This document shows positions 9,073 through 17,703 of a stretch of DNA of 64,000 bases, piece by piece (the stretch's first letter is position 1; every line of letters begins with the position of its first letter). A model generated the notes under the pieces. The model saw only the letters and a program-made list of their open reading frames with translations. It ran no database searches and was not told where the DNA came from. The stretch covers positions 34,956 to 98,955 of the forward strand of contig CACXPX010000013.1 in NCBI GenBank assembly GCA_902769705.1. The letters run 5' to 3'. Both the position numbers and the translations under genes were made by a program. Source of the DNA: an uncultured Prevotellaceae bacterium (lineage in GTDB: Bacteria; Bacteroidota; Bacteroidia; Bacteroidales; Bacteroidaceae).

Positions 9073-9212
9073 CGCGCATGCCACATCTACAGCCAGTACA
9101 TGCCAGTGGTAACACCATTACCAGCCCTTGGTAACACTATTACCAGTCGTTGGTAATAACATTACCAGCCATTGGTAATACTTCTACCAACGGCTGGTAA
9201 TGGTTTTGGTAA
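9073..9212. repeat. 22-bp-period palindromic array, locus A
   Basis: Six units in strict 22-bp register, with 17-bp words at 9074, 9096, 9118, 9140, 9162 and 9184, and a partial unit after that. The core words read TTACCA-GCCCT-TGGTAA, TTACCA-GTCGT-TGGTAA and TTACCA-GCCAT-TGGTAA; the flanking ones are degenerate (GTACAT-GCCAG-TGGTAA, CTACCA-ACGGC-TGGTAA, GCGCAT-GCCAC-ATCTAC). Each word is followed by a 5-base spacer. The array fills the roughly 260-base gap between the stop of the carbohydrate-binding protein gene (9254) and the lipoprotein promoter. Confidence 0.85.
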
Positions 9213-9253
9213 AATGCTCTGATGACTGATGACAGCCGCGCTGTCTGCCCAGA

Positions 9254-11431
9254 TCATTTGGCCGTGAAACTGTAGACTTTGTTGCTGCCCACCGCAGAAG
9301 AGCCGAGATAGAGGCCGTGGAAGGCTGTTGTGGCATCGGTGGGAGCAGTCGTAGACGACCAAATGTTGTAAGTGCCACTCTTCGTCATACCCTTGGCAGT
9401 GATGAACGAAAGAGAGTTGGATACCTTGGCCGCAAAGCTGTAGGTCACAAGATTGTTGCCCGAAGCATCGGCAAGGGTGTAATAGGTGTTGGCGGCATAA
9501 CTACTGGGGCTGGAGAGGAAGGCGTATCCCTGCTTGGCATTCGAGACGGTGCCCGACATGCTGCTTTGCTTTCCGCCAGCACTGATGCCAATTCCTGTGC
9601 CCGTAATCTGGATATAGCTATTGTTGTCACAATCGAAGCCTTCGTCGGGATCGCCCTTTGTCATATAGGCAAACACCACACCATCGCCAATGGTGATGGC
9701 TCCCGTGCTCCCCAAGTTGGAGTCTACGGCATCATTGCCTGTGGAATAGCAGACAGCGACACCACCGTTGAAGACAATCTTACCCGCCGAGTTGATGCAG
9801 TCGTCGTAGCATTGGAAATAATGCTTGCCGCCACGGATGTCGACCGATGTCTTCGACTCAAGACCTTCAGCACCGTTGGTCTTCGTGGTCACGGTGGTTT
9901 CTCCGCCATAAAGGATGATGGCGCAGATGGCCTTGATGGCCTTCGCATCGGAACCCGATTGTCCCATTCCGCCACCGCCGGGCCCCCATCCGCCTCCGCC
10001 AGGTCGGCCTCCACCGCCTCCCGAACTGCCGCTACTGAGCGTGCTGCCCGTGGTGTTCACGGTGAGCGTGGGGCCAGTGCCATCGGCAAGTCCCTGTGTA
10101 TAAGAACCTTTCACGTTCGTGTAGGTTGTTCTGTTCCAACTGGTGGTCTGCGTGCCGCCGCCCACGCGGATGCCCTTGCCGCCCGTTCCACTCATGTTGA
10201 TGGTAATGACGCCAGCATTAAGGGCGATATTGAGGGCTTTCAGACCCTTGGCAGTATAGTTGTCGCTGCTGCCTGTCTGCCCGGCACCACTATTGTTAAT
10301 GGTTTGCGTGCCGCCGTTGATGGTGATGGCATCTTCTGCAGAAACGCCGCGTCCAGCAGTTCCTGTAATGGTCATGGCGATAGTTCCGCCATTCTGTACG
10401 AACGACTGTGCCTTGATGCCTGCCGTGTAAGACGGGTCGCTGGTGTCGGTAAGGTCGATGGCTCCGCTGGCTTTCAGCGTGAGAGTACCATCAGCTACGG
10501 TCACCGTTCCCTCGCTCTTGATGCATTTGGCGGCTTTACCTGTGGCAGTGATGTCGAGCGTTCCACCTTTGATGATGACCTCGCCCGTGTTGTCCTCATC
10601 GTCAGAGATGGGAATAATCTGGTCGTTGTCATCGGTCTTGAAACTCAGCTGGATGCCGTCGTCGCCCACATTCTTGATGGTCACAGCACCACCATTCTGC
10701 TGGAAGAACTGGTTGACGTTGAAACCATCGCCCACAGCACCTAGAATGTTGATGGTGCCAACGGTCTTCTTCAGTTGTACATATTCCTTACCCCAAAAGG
10801 CATGCGCCGTGTTGCCCGTGATGTTCAGCGTGCCGCCACCCTTGAACTCGGTGTGGCCTTTCACGGCAAAGCAAGCTTTCTGCGAACCACCACTTCCGTC
10901 GGTCAGTGTGTTGGTGGTTCCATCGGCCAGTTCCACCGGGATGCGTTTTCCGTCACGAATATTGATGGCAGCGCTATCAGGGTTGTTCAGCGTCAATCCC
11001 TTGAGCACAAACGAAGCCTTGGTCTCTCCGTCCATATAGAACGAGCCATTGGTGGATGTTCCGCTGAGCGTGTAGGTGATTTCATCGGTGACACTGGCAT
11101 CCTGCACAATGCTGACGTGGGCATTGCGAGTCGTGATGGTCAAATATTTCGCAATGTTTCCCGCAACGGTAACGGCAGCACTGGTGCCATTGTAGCTGAC
11201 ATCCACCGTATTGTCAACAACGACAGACTCATCCACATACATGCTTTTCACCTCGCTCAATGCGTAGCTTTTGCCCATGATTTCCACATGAGTGCCGTTG
11301 CTGTAGATCATGTCACCAGCCTGGACAGCAGGAATCTTGTAAGTCACATTCCCCACTTCCACATTCAACGTTTGTGACAAGGATGCAATGGCCACAAGAA
11401 AAGCCGTGAGAAGGAGTGCTATTCTTTTCAT
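9254..11431 (-). CDS. Secreted Cthe_2159-like carbohydrate-binding-domain protein
   Basis: 725 residues. A signal peptide (MKRIALLLTAFLVAIASLSQ) is followed by a short beta domain (about 20-75, ending VKSMYVDES). The remainder consists of long Gly/Thr/Asn-rich repeats (VTIKNVGDDGIQLSF, INGGTQTINNSG, IRGGKHYFQCYDDCINSAG) typical of the Cthe_2159 right-handed beta-helix family, whose founder binds cellulose-type polysaccharides. A Gly-rich linker lies at about 467-490. Its ATG overlaps the stop of the upstream small gene (ATGA), so translation is probably coupled. Its ligand is unknown; homologues often neighbour VTC/DUF4956 genes, which lie 2 kb away here. Confidence 0.82.
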   Translation of the reverse strand: MKRIALLLTAFLVAIASLSQTLNVEVGNVTYKIPAVQAGDMIYSNGTHVEIMGKSYALSEVKSMYVDESVVVDNTVDVSYNGTSAAVTVAGNIAKYLTITTRNAHVSIVQDASVTDEITYTLSGTSTNGSFYMDGETKASFVLKGLTLNNPDSAAINIRDGKRIPVELADGTTNTLTDGSGGSQKACFAVKGHTEFKGGGTLNITGNTAHAFWGKEYVQLKKTVGTINILGAVGDGFNVNQFFQQNGGAVTIKNVGDDGIQLSFKTDDNDQIIPISDDEDNTGEVIIKGGTLDITATGKAAKCIKSEGTVTVADGTLTLKASGAIDLTDTSDPSYTAGIKAQSFVQNGGTIAMTITGTAGRGVSAEDAITINGGTQTINNSGAGQTGSSDNYTAKGLKALNIALNAGVITINMSGTGGKGIRVGGGTQTTSWNRTTYTNVKGSYTQGLADGTGPTLTVNTTGSTLSSGSSGGGGGRPGGGGWGPGGGGMGQSGSDAKAIKAICAIILYGGETTVTTKTNGAEGLESKTSVDIRGGKHYFQCYDDCINSAGKIVFNGGVAVCYSTGNDAVDSNLGSTGAITIGDGVVFAYMTKGDPDEGFDCDNNSYIQITGTGIGISAGGKQSSMSGTVSNAKQGYAFLSSPSSYAANTYYTLADASGNNLVTYSFAAKVSNSLSFITAKGMTKSGTYNIWSSTTAPTDATTAFHGLYLGSSAVGSNKVYSFTAK

Positions 11432-11841
11432 TTGATTGCAATTTTATAGGTTTTGTCACTCTGCTTGACGATATAGACGCCCATCGAGAGCGCTTGTTTG
11501 GCCTGGCTTAGGCTGCTGAATCGCCCCATGTTCACGCCCGCCGTTGTGAAGACCTCCACACCGGCTTCGTCCGCTATAGGTTGGTCTTCCTCAATGTTTG
11601 TGACTGCAGAGTTCGTGAAATACATCTTGTTTAAATCCGAAAGACTGATGGTTTGGTTGGTCTCACTGTTCTCTGCCACCAACTGTCCGTTGGAAAAAGT
11701 AATCTTCAGTTGGCTTACCGAGAATGAAATCTCTTTGCCGTCAACACTTCGGAAGGTGAGATAGGTAAAGTCGCCAGCTTGGGCAAAGTGTACAATAGCT
11801 GCGGAAATAACCAGTGTGATAAGTAGTCTCTTCATACACAT
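11428..11841 (-). CDS. Small secreted protein with Por-type C-terminal tail
   Basis: About 137 residues from MCMKRLL at 11841 (MKRLL at 11835 is the alternative); a longer frame to 11898 would place the start upstream of the -7 element at 11871. A signal peptide is followed by a small beta domain (FTYLTFRSVDGKEISF to LNKMYFTN). The C-terminal ~45 residues (VEVFTTAGVNMGRF to GVYIVKQSDKTYKIAIK) resemble a type IX sorting tail. The stop overlaps the start of the Cthe_2159-like gene (ATGA). The same two-gene layout recurs at 18875-21615. Function unknown. Confidence 0.75.
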   Translation of the reverse strand: MCMKRLLITLVISAAIVHFAQAGDFTYLTFRSVDGKEISFSVSQLKITFSNGQLVAENSETNQTISLSDLNKMYFTNSAVTNIEEDQPIADEAGVEVFTTAGVNMGRFSSLSQAKQALSMGVYIVKQSDKTYKIAIK

Positions 11842-11870
11842 TCGATTGTTAGATAGTATCTTTGATGCTA

Positions 11871-11878
11871 CAAAAGTA
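11871..11878 (-). promoter_or_regulatory. Probable -7 element for the small secreted protein
   Basis: TACTTTTG on the minus strand, 30 bases upstream of the chosen start. The expected TTTG further upstream is not seen; the asd terminator occupies that space. Confidence 0.5.
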
Positions 11879-11879
11879 C

Positions 11880-11921
11880 AAAAAAAATGCCTGTTCACCG
11901 ATATTTTTTCAGCGAACAGGC
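11880..11921 (-). terminator. Rho-independent terminator of asd
   Basis: On the minus strand GCCTGTTCGCTG and CGGTGAACAGGC form a 12-bp stem (two G-U pairs) around a 9-base A-rich loop, followed after one A by eight T residues. It lies 56 bases past the asd stop codon. Confidence 0.9.
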
Positions 11922-11976
11922 AAATAATTTCAGTAAAAAGCGGGGGAAAACCGCTCCCTGTGTATCTGGAAAGGTA

Positions 11977-12987
11977 TTATTTCACATTTCCAACCTTGAT
12001 GAGGTATTCGGCAATCTGCACGGCATTAAGAGCTGCGCCCTTACGGATTTGGTCGCCCGAGAGCCAGAATGTCAGGCCATTGTCGTCTGCAAGGTCCTTG
12101 CGGATGCGACCCACATAGACATCATCCTTGCCTGCAGTCTCAAGCGGCATGGGATAAACCAGGTTCGAGGGGTCGTCCTTCAACGTGCAACCGGGTGCGG
12201 CGGCGATGGCGGCACGAGCCTCCTCGACGCTGAGGGGACGCTCGGTCTCAATCCATACGCTCTCAGAATGGCTGCGCAAAGAGCTCACGCGCACACACAT
12301 AGCTGAGCAACGGGCATCGGTATGCATAATTTTGCGGGTCTCGTTGAACATCTTCATCTCTTCCTTCGTGTAACCGTTATCGGTGAAGACGTCAATCTGC
12401 GGAATCACGTTATAGGCCAACTGATGTGGGAACTTCTTCACCGTGACAGGCTGATTGTTCACCAGTTCGCTGTATTGCTGTTGAAGTTCGGCCATAGCTG
12501 CGGCTCCAGCACCGCTGGCACTCTGATAGCTGGCCACATGGATGCGACGGATGTGGCTCAACTTCTCGAGAGGTTGCAGCACAGTAACCATCATGATGGT
12601 GGTGCAGTTGGGGTTGGCGATGATGCCACGCGGACGGTTCAACGCGTCTTCTGCATTGCACTCGGGCACCACGAGGGGCACATCGTCGTCCATGCGGAAG
12701 GCACTCGAATTGTCGATCATCACCGTGCCAAACTTCGTGATGGTCTCGGCAAACTCCTTGGAGGTGCCACCACCTGCCGACACAAAGGCGATGTCGATGT
12801 CGCGGAAGTCATCGTTGTGCTGCAGAAGTTTCACCTCATAGTCCTTTCCCTTGAATGCATATTTGCGACCGGCACTGCGCTCGCTACCAAAAAGAACCAA
12901 CTCATCCATGGGGAAATCACGCTCGGCGAGAATGCGCAGGAACTCTTGTCCCACAGCTCCGCTCGCACCAACAATTGCTACTTTCAT
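11977..12987 (-). CDS. asd: Aspartate-semialdehyde dehydrogenase
   Basis: 336 residues, normal length. The N-terminal NADP-binding motif is [15 protein letters not shown]; the nucleophile is Cys128 in [20 protein letters not shown] and the late substrate-binding region are present. The enzyme reduces aspartyl phosphate to the semialdehyde, feeding lysine/diaminopimelate, threonine and methionine synthesis in the cytoplasm. It is a single-gene unit with its own promoter (13055-13086) and a strong terminator. Confidence 0.97.
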   Translation of the reverse strand: MKVAIVGASGAVGQEFLRILAERDFPMDELVLFGSERSAGRKYAFKGKDYEVKLLQHNDDFRDIDIAFVSAGGGTSKEFAETITKFGTVMIDNSSAFRMDDDVPLVVPECNAEDALNRPRGIIANPNCTTIMMVTVLQPLEKLSHIRRIHVASYQSASGAGAAAMAELQQQYSELVNNQPVTVKKFPHQLAYNVIPQIDVFTDNGYTKEEMKMFNETRKIMHTDARCSAMCVRVSSLRSHSESVWIETERPLSVEEARAAIAAAPGCTLKDDPSNLVYPMPLETAGKDDVYVGRIRKDLADDNGLTFWLSGDQIRKGAALNAVQIAEYLIKVGNVK

Positions 12988-13054
12988 CTTAATAATTCCT
13001 CTTTAAAAATTTATAATAGATGTATACTCAATCACAAAAATCTTTTTTCGGCTG

Positions 13055-13086
13055 CAAAATTACAACTTTTCCCTTGTTTATTCGAA
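13055..13086 (-). promoter_or_regulatory. Promoter of asd
   Basis: TAATTTTG on the minus strand (13062-13055), with TTCG instead of TTTG at 13086-13083 after a 20-base spacer. It lies about 70 bases upstream of the asd start. A degenerate CACCTTTG at 13105-13112 on the + strand may serve the divergent antiporter gene. Confidence 0.55.
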
Positions 13087-13142
13087 TATTTGATATTTTT
13101 TTTGCACCTTTGCATAGCGAATTGCCAAACGAACACATATTT

Positions 13143-15272
13143 ATGCCGAATTTATCCCAATATTTCCCCATTGCCGACCCGACGTTGATTTTCTTCGTGG
13201 TACTGCTGATTATATTGTCGGCTCCTATCATCATGGGAAAACTCCGCATTCCGCACATCATCGGAATGGTGTTGGCGGGTGTCTTGGTGGGACAATATGG
13301 TTTGAATATCTTGGAACGCGACGAGTCGTTCGAACTCTTTGGCAAGGTGGGACTCTACTACATCATGTTCCTGGCCTCGCTCGAGATGGACATGGACGGC
13401 CTGCGCAAGAACGCAAACCGCGCAAGCATCTTCGGACTGCTGACATTCGCCATTCCTTTCGGCGCAATGTTCATCACCGCCATCACCATCTTGGGTTACA
13501 ATGCAAAAACATCGTTCCTACTGGGTGCACTGATGGCATCGAACACGCTGATAGCCTACCCCATCGTGGGCCGGTATGGTCTGCAACGCAAGCCGAGTGT
13601 GACGCTGAGTGTGGGCGGCTCGATGCTCTCGCTGCTGCTGGCGCTCATCTGTTTGGCGGCACTCGAAGCGGCTAACGACGGCAACAGCGGCCTGTTGTTC
13701 TGGGGTTGGTTCGCAGCAAAATTCGTACTGTTCTGCGCCACGCTGTTCTTCCTCATCCCCCGACTGGCCCGATGGTTCCTTCGCCGATATAGCGATGCCG
13801 TCATGCAGTTCATCTTCGTGATGTCGCTGCTCTTCATGAGTGCGGCGCTGAGCGAGGCGGTCGGACTGGAAGGCGTTGTGGGTGCATTCTTGTCAGGTCT
13901 CATCCTCAACCGCTACATCCCTCACGTGTCACCCTTGATGAACCGCATCGAGTTCATCGGCAACGCGCTCTTCATCCCCTACTTCCTCATCGGCGTGGGC
14001 ATGCTCATCAATGTGCGCTTGCTCTTCGAGGGCGGCGCCATCATCTGGATTGTCCTGGCCATGGTGTTTTTCGGCACTTTCGGCAAAGCGGCAGCGGCTT
14101 ATATCGCCAGCTTCTTCTTCCGCATGCCCCTCTCATCGGGTAACATGATGTTCGGTCTGACTTCCGCCCACGCTGCTGGCGCCATCGCCATGGTCATGGT
14201 GGGAATGAACATCAGCACCAGCGACGGTGGATACCTTGTGAACGACGACATCCTGAATGGCGTCATCATCATGATTCTCTTCACGTGCATCATATCGACA
14301 CTTGTGACCGAAGCGGCTGCACAGCAAATCACCATCCGCGACAAAGACATGCCGCGCGAGGACAACAATGCCGAAGGCGATGACGAGAAGATGCTCATCC
14401 CCGTGAAATATCCCGAGTATGCCAACCGTCTCATCAACTTGGCCATACTGACGCGCAATCCGAAGTTGAACAGAGGATTGGTGGCGCTGAATGTGGTTTA
14501 TGACGATGCCAACATGCGGCGCAATCAGGAAAACGGGCAACAACTGCTGGAGAAAGTGACGCAATATGCAGCGGGAAGCGATGTGCGGGTGCAGACACAA
14601 GTGCGCATCGCCGCCAACATTGCCAACGGCATCAAGCATGCCTTCAAGGAGTTCCGCGCCAGCGAAATCATCATCGGCATGCACCAGCACAAAGAGGTGT
14701 CTCCGAAGTTCTGGGGCGAGTTCCACCAAAGCTTGTTCAACGGTTTGAACCGACAGATTATCATGGCACGACTGAAGCAGCCGCTGAACACCATACGGCG
14801 CATTCAAGTGGCTGTGCCGTCGAGAGCCCAATTCGAGCCCGGTTTCTACCGATGGCTGGAACGCCTGTCGCGATTGGCAGAGAATCTGGAGTGCCGCATC
14901 ATCTTCTTCGGACGCAACGACACCATCGAACTCTTACGCGAATATGTGCAGAACCGCCATCAAAGCGTGAGAGCCGAATACAAGCTGATGACGCATTGGA
15001 ACGAACTTCCACAACTGGCTGGCACCATTGCCGAAGACCATCTCTTTGTGGTGGTCACTGCCCGTAAAGGCACTGTCTCCTACAAGACCGCTATGGAACG
15101 CCTGCCCGAGGAGCTGACGCGCCACTTCAGCGGCACAAGCATGATGATTATCTTCCCCGACCAGTTCGGTGACGCTATGGACGAGATGACATTCGCACAA
15201 CCGCAACACACCGAGGAAAAGAGCGCATACGAGATTCTGCGCGACTGGCTGAAACGAAGAATAAAACTCTAA
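13143..15272 (+). CDS. Kef-type (CPA2) cation:proton antiporter with C-terminal USP-like region
   Basis: About 709 residues from the ATG at 13143 (MPNLSQYFPIADPT). An upstream in-frame start at 13020 would add 41 residues unlike the family and overlap the promoter zone. Roughly twelve membrane segments cover the first 400 residues, including the family signature around LEMDMDGLRKNANRAS and GVVGAFLSGLILNRYIP. After about residue 420 the protein is soluble, with universal-stress-protein-like alpha/beta segments (VALNVVYDD, AAGSDVRVQTQVRIA, EIIIGMHQHK). It probably exchanges Na+ or K+ for H+ at the inner membrane. The ion is not readable from the sequence. Confidence 0.9.
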   Translation: MPNLSQYFPIADPTLIFFVVLLIILSAPIIMGKLRIPHIIGMVLAGVLVGQYGLNILERDESFELFGKVGLYYIMFLASLEMDMDGLRKNANRASIFGLLTFAIPFGAMFITAITILGYNAKTSFLLGALMASNTLIAYPIVGRYGLQRKPSVTLSVGGSMLSLLLALICLAALEAANDGNSGLLFWGWFAAKFVLFCATLFFLIPRLARWFLRRYSDAVMQFIFVMSLLFMSAALSEAVGLEGVVGAFLSGLILNRYIPHVSPLMNRIEFIGNALFIPYFLIGVGMLINVRLLFEGGAIIWIVLAMVFFGTFGKAAAAYIASFFFRMPLSSGNMMFGLTSAHAAGAIAMVMVGMNISTSDGGYLVNDDILNGVIIMILFTCIISTLVTEAAAQQITIRDKDMPREDNNAEGDDEKMLIPVKYPEYANRLINLAILTRNPKLNRGLVALNVVYDDANMRRNQENGQQLLEKVTQYAAGSDVRVQTQVRIAANIANGIKHAFKEFRASEIIIGMHQHKEVSPKFWGEFHQSLFNGLNRQIIMARLKQPLNTIRRIQVAVPSRAQFEPGFYRWLERLSRLAENLECRIIFFGRNDTIELLREYVQNRHQSVRAEYKLMTHWNELPQLAGTIAEDHLFVVVTARKGTVSYKTAMERLPEELTRHFSGTSMMIIFPDQFGDAMDEMTFAQPQHTEEKSAYEILRDWLKRRIKL

Positions 15273-15311
15273 CACCCATCACCCATCACCCAATACCCAT
15301 CGCCCAAGAAT
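15273..15311 (+). repeat. 7-bp tandem repeat leader before the LolD-type ATPase
   Basis: Five successive heptamers of the type CCCATCA (CCCATCA, CCCATCA, CCCAATA, CCCATCG, CCCAAGA) fill the gap between the antiporter stop and the ATG. No ribosome-binding purine tract is present. Confidence 0.7.
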
Positions 15312-16070
15312 ATGATAGACATACAAGGAATAACCAAGAGCTTTGGCTCACTGCAAGTGCTGAAAGGCATAGACCTCCACATCGACAAAGGCGAGGTGGT
15401 CAGCATCGTGGGCCCCAGTGGCGCCGGAAAAACCACGCTGCTGCAAATCATTGGCACACTAGACAAGCCCGATGCTGGCACCGTTCACATAGACGGCATC
15501 GACGTCACTACGCTCAGCCAGAAGAAACTGAGCGATTTCCGCAACCAGCACATCGGTTTCGTGTTCCAGTTCCATCAGCTGCTGCCCGAATTCACCGCCA
15601 TCGAAAACATTATGATTCCTGCCTTCATCGCAGGGAAATCACATGCTGAAGCCAAGCAACGCGCTCAGGAACTGCTCGAGTTCATGGGACTTACAGACCG
15701 CGCCAGCCACAAACCTGCCGAACTGTCGGGTGGTGAAAAGCAGCGCATCGCCGTGGCTCGCGCCTTGGTCAACAATCCCGCCGTCATCCTGGCCGACGAG
15801 CCCAGTGGTAGCCTCGACAGCAAGAACAAGGCCGAGCTGCACCAGCTGTTCTTCGACCTGCGCGACCGCTACGGCCAGACTTTCGTGATTGTGACGCACG
15901 ATGAGTCGCTGGCTGCCATCACCGACCGCACCATCCATCTGCGTGACGGCTTGATTGAAATGCCAGAAGCCATTCCCTCTCCAATTCCCGAGCAAGAACC
16001 AGTTCAAGAAGAGGAAATCGAAACGGCTGACCCATCAATAGAAACAGAAGACCCCTCAACTCAACTGTAA
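15312..16070 (+). CDS. LolD/MacB-type ABC transporter ATP-binding protein
   Basis: 252 residues. Walker [10 protein letters not shown] (about 34-42), Q-loop [10 protein letters not shown], signature [15 protein letters not shown], Walker [13 protein letters not shown] and the H-loop VTHDE are all intact. The sequence matches the LolD/MacB class that powers lipoprotein release or efflux permeases. No permease gene is adjacent, so its partner must be elsewhere. The last ~35 residues form a Pro/Glu-rich acidic tail that the family normally lacks. It probably shares a transcript with the antiporter upstream (39-base gap). Confidence 0.9.
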   Translation: MIDIQGITKSFGSLQVLKGIDLHIDKGEVVSIVGPSGAGKTTLLQIIGTLDKPDAGTVHIDGIDVTTLSQKKLSDFRNQHIGFVFQFHQLLPEFTAIENIMIPAFIAGKSHAEAKQRAQELLEFMGLTDRASHKPAELSGGEKQRIAVARALVNNPAVILADEPSGSLDSKNKAELHQLFFDLRDRYGQTFVIVTHDESLAAITDRTIHLRDGLIEMPEAIPSPIPEQEPVQEEEIETADPSIETEDPSTQL

Positions 16071-16186
16071 ATTATCAGTTAAGTCGGCAGTTAATTGTAA
16101 AATGTCAATTGTTAATTGTAAATTGTCAATTGCCTCAAGCCGAGCCGCTAATTGTAAATTGTTAATTGTAAATTGTCAATTGTAAA
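16071..16186. repeat. Heptameric AATTGTN repeats before the CvfB-like gene
   Basis: The 116-base gap is almost entirely built of 7-bp steps of AATTGTA, AATTGTC and AATTGTT, interrupted by a GC-rich insert (CCTCAAGCCGAGCCGC). Several steps pair with their own complement (AATTGTC with GACAATT-like neighbours), so the leader could fold. It ends directly at the ATG. Confidence 0.75.
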
Positions 16187-17056
16187 ATGCCCAACCTCAA
16201 ACTCGGCGACTTCAACCGCCTGAAAATCAACAAGAAAGTGGACTTCGGCCTCTATCTCGATGGAGGCCCGGAAGGTGAGATCCTGCTTCCGTCGCGCTAT
16301 GTACCCGAATCCTACAACATCGGCGACGAATTGGACGTTTTCATTTATCTCGACCAAAACGAGATGCCTGTTGCCACCACCGAGAAACCGTTCTGCAAGG
16401 TGGGCGATTTCGCCTACTTGGAGGTGGCATGGGTCAACAAATACGGGGCCTTCCTGAAATGGGGACCCATGAAAGACCTCTTCTGCCCCTTCCGCGAGCA
16501 AAAACAACGGATGGAGATCGGGCACAAGTACATTGTCCACGTGCATATAGACGAAGACAGCTACCGCATCGTGGCATCTGCTAAGGTGGAACGCTATATG
16601 ACCGACCCGCTGGACGAAGATGCCGACGCCCCCATCCACAGCTATCGCCCCAACACGCCCGTTTCCGTTCTAGTTTGGCAGAAGACCGAGTTGGGATTCA
16701 AAGTCATCGTCGACAATCGCTATCCGGGCCTTGTCTACGAAAGCCAAGTCTTCAAATACATCCACACGGGCGACCGCATGACTGCCTATATCCAAAACGT
16801 ACGCCCCGACGGGAAAATCGATGTGATGCTGCAACCTTCAGGTCGACAGCAGACCTTGGATTTCTCCGACACGCTGCTACAATATCTAGAAGAAAACAAC
16901 GGGAAATGCGATTTGGGCGACAAGAGCGATGCTGAGGACATCAAGAACCGCTTCCAAGTCAGCAAAAAGACTTACAAGAAAGCCATTGGCGACCTCTACA
17001 AACGCCATCTCATCAGAATAACGGAAGAAGGAATCGAGCTTATTCCGTCGGAATAA
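16187..17056 (+). CDS. CvfB-like S1 RNA-binding protein
   Basis: 289 residues. The order is the CvfB/YitL one: an N-terminal S1-like barrel (VDFGLYLDGGPEGEILLP), a second S1 segment (FAYLEVAWVNKYGAFLKWG), a third with LVYESQVFKYIHTGDRM and VRPDGKIDVML, and a C-terminal winged helix (NRFQVSKKTYKKAIGDLYKRHLI). Homologues bind RNA and influence virulence or stress genes in Gram-positive bacteria; the role in Bacteroidales is less known. Its 3' end overlaps the convergent DUF1573 gene by 17 bases. Confidence 0.9.
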   Translation: MPNLKLGDFNRLKINKKVDFGLYLDGGPEGEILLPSRYVPESYNIGDELDVFIYLDQNEMPVATTEKPFCKVGDFAYLEVAWVNKYGAFLKWGPMKDLFCPFREQKQRMEIGHKYIVHVHIDEDSYRIVASAKVERYMTDPLDEDADAPIHSYRPNTPVSVLVWQKTELGFKVIVDNRYPGLVYESQVFKYIHTGDRMTAYIQNVRPDGKIDVMLQPSGRQQTLDFSDTLLQYLEENNGKCDLGDKSDAEDIKNRFQVSKKTYKKAIGDLYKRHLIRITEEGIELIPSE

Positions 17057-17465
17057 CCACTTCGCCCTCCACGACAAGTGTCACAGGATTATTCGACGCA
17101 TTACTGTAAACGACAGCCGTTCTATAGAAATGCGTCGTCTTTTTATTCTCCGCACCGTCATAAACCAACCGGACAACACCTTTCTCTCCATGCGCCACAG
17201 GGTTCTGCGTGTACTCCGCTGCCAGGCAATGGCAACTGGGTTCCACGTGATTGATCACCAATGCCGAATCTCCAGTATTGGTAAACCAGAACTCATATGT
17301 CTTCACCAACTCGTCGCCTGTGCCGCTGAATTGGCCGAAGTCATACACAGAGTCGGCAAATTCCGCCCGTGGCAACCCTTCAGCCGATTTCACCGACTGC
17401 CCATCGTGGCTGCACGACAGGAAAAACGCCAGGCCGAAGAGTGAAAAGAATACTGCTTTTCTCAT
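17040..17465 (-). CDS. DUF1573 lipoprotein
   Basis: 141 residues. Lipoprotein signal MRKAVFFSLFGLAFFLSC, then the DUF1573 Ig-like fold: YDFGQFSGTGDELVKTYEFWFTNTGDSALVINHVEPSCHC, which is split here by my reading only. The CHC pair is the usual conserved motif of this family. DUF1573 proteins are surface or periplasmic in Bacteroidales and of unknown function. The 3' end overlaps the CvfB-like gene. No promoter is visible upstream. Confidence 0.88.
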   Translation of the reverse strand: MRKAVFFSLFGLAFFLSCSHDGQSVKSAEGLPRAEFADSVYDFGQFSGTGDELVKTYEFWFTNTGDSALVINHVEPSCHCLAAEYTQNPVAHGEKGVVRLVYDGAENKKTTHFYRTAVVYSNASNNPVTLVVEGEVVIPTE

Positions 17466-17521
17466 AAACTAATTATATGACGAATGAAAAACTAAAAAGT
17501 TTCATTGCTGAGATTACTTTT

Positions 17522-17604
17522 ATATACATATCATATAGAAATGGCACATGTGGTGTACACGGTTTGTACATGTGGCATGTACAGTTTGTACATGGGGCTT
17601 GTAC
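17522..17604. repeat. 22-bp-period palindromic array, locus B
   Basis: Three clear 17-bp words in 22-bp register at 17544, 17566 and 17588: GCACAT-GTGGT-GTACAC, GTACAT-GTGGC-ATGTAC and GTACAT-GGGGC-TTGTAC, with a degenerate one at 17522. Spacers are five bases. The array lies between the ompA terminator and the DUF1573 gene; the 238-base gap holds nothing else except those elements. Confidence 0.75.
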
Positions 17605-17621
17605 TACTTTCATCTATACAC

Positions 17622-17671
17622 AAAAAACTCCACGGATAACACAGACATAGAGTCGTCTGTGGTATCCGTGG
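17622..17671 (-). terminator. Terminator of the OmpA gene (17704-18834)
   Basis: On the minus strand CCACGGATA-C-CACAGAC pairs with GTCTGTG-T-TATCCGTGG (16 pairs, one mismatch) around an 8-base loop, followed by AG and six T residues. It is one of the strongest stems in the window. Confidence 0.92.
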
Positions 17672-17703
17672 AATCTATTCGTAATACTTAACCCGTGGCT
17701 AAA

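Noticed and set aside
9317-10744. A 475-codon open frame on the + strand
   Set aside because: Antisense to the Cthe_2159-like gene; composition mirrors the Gly/Thr-rich sense protein.
16071-16186. Heptameric leader as a promoter array
   Set aside because: It contains no TTTG/TAnnTTTG pair and lies inside a probable operon; it is better described as a leader repeat.
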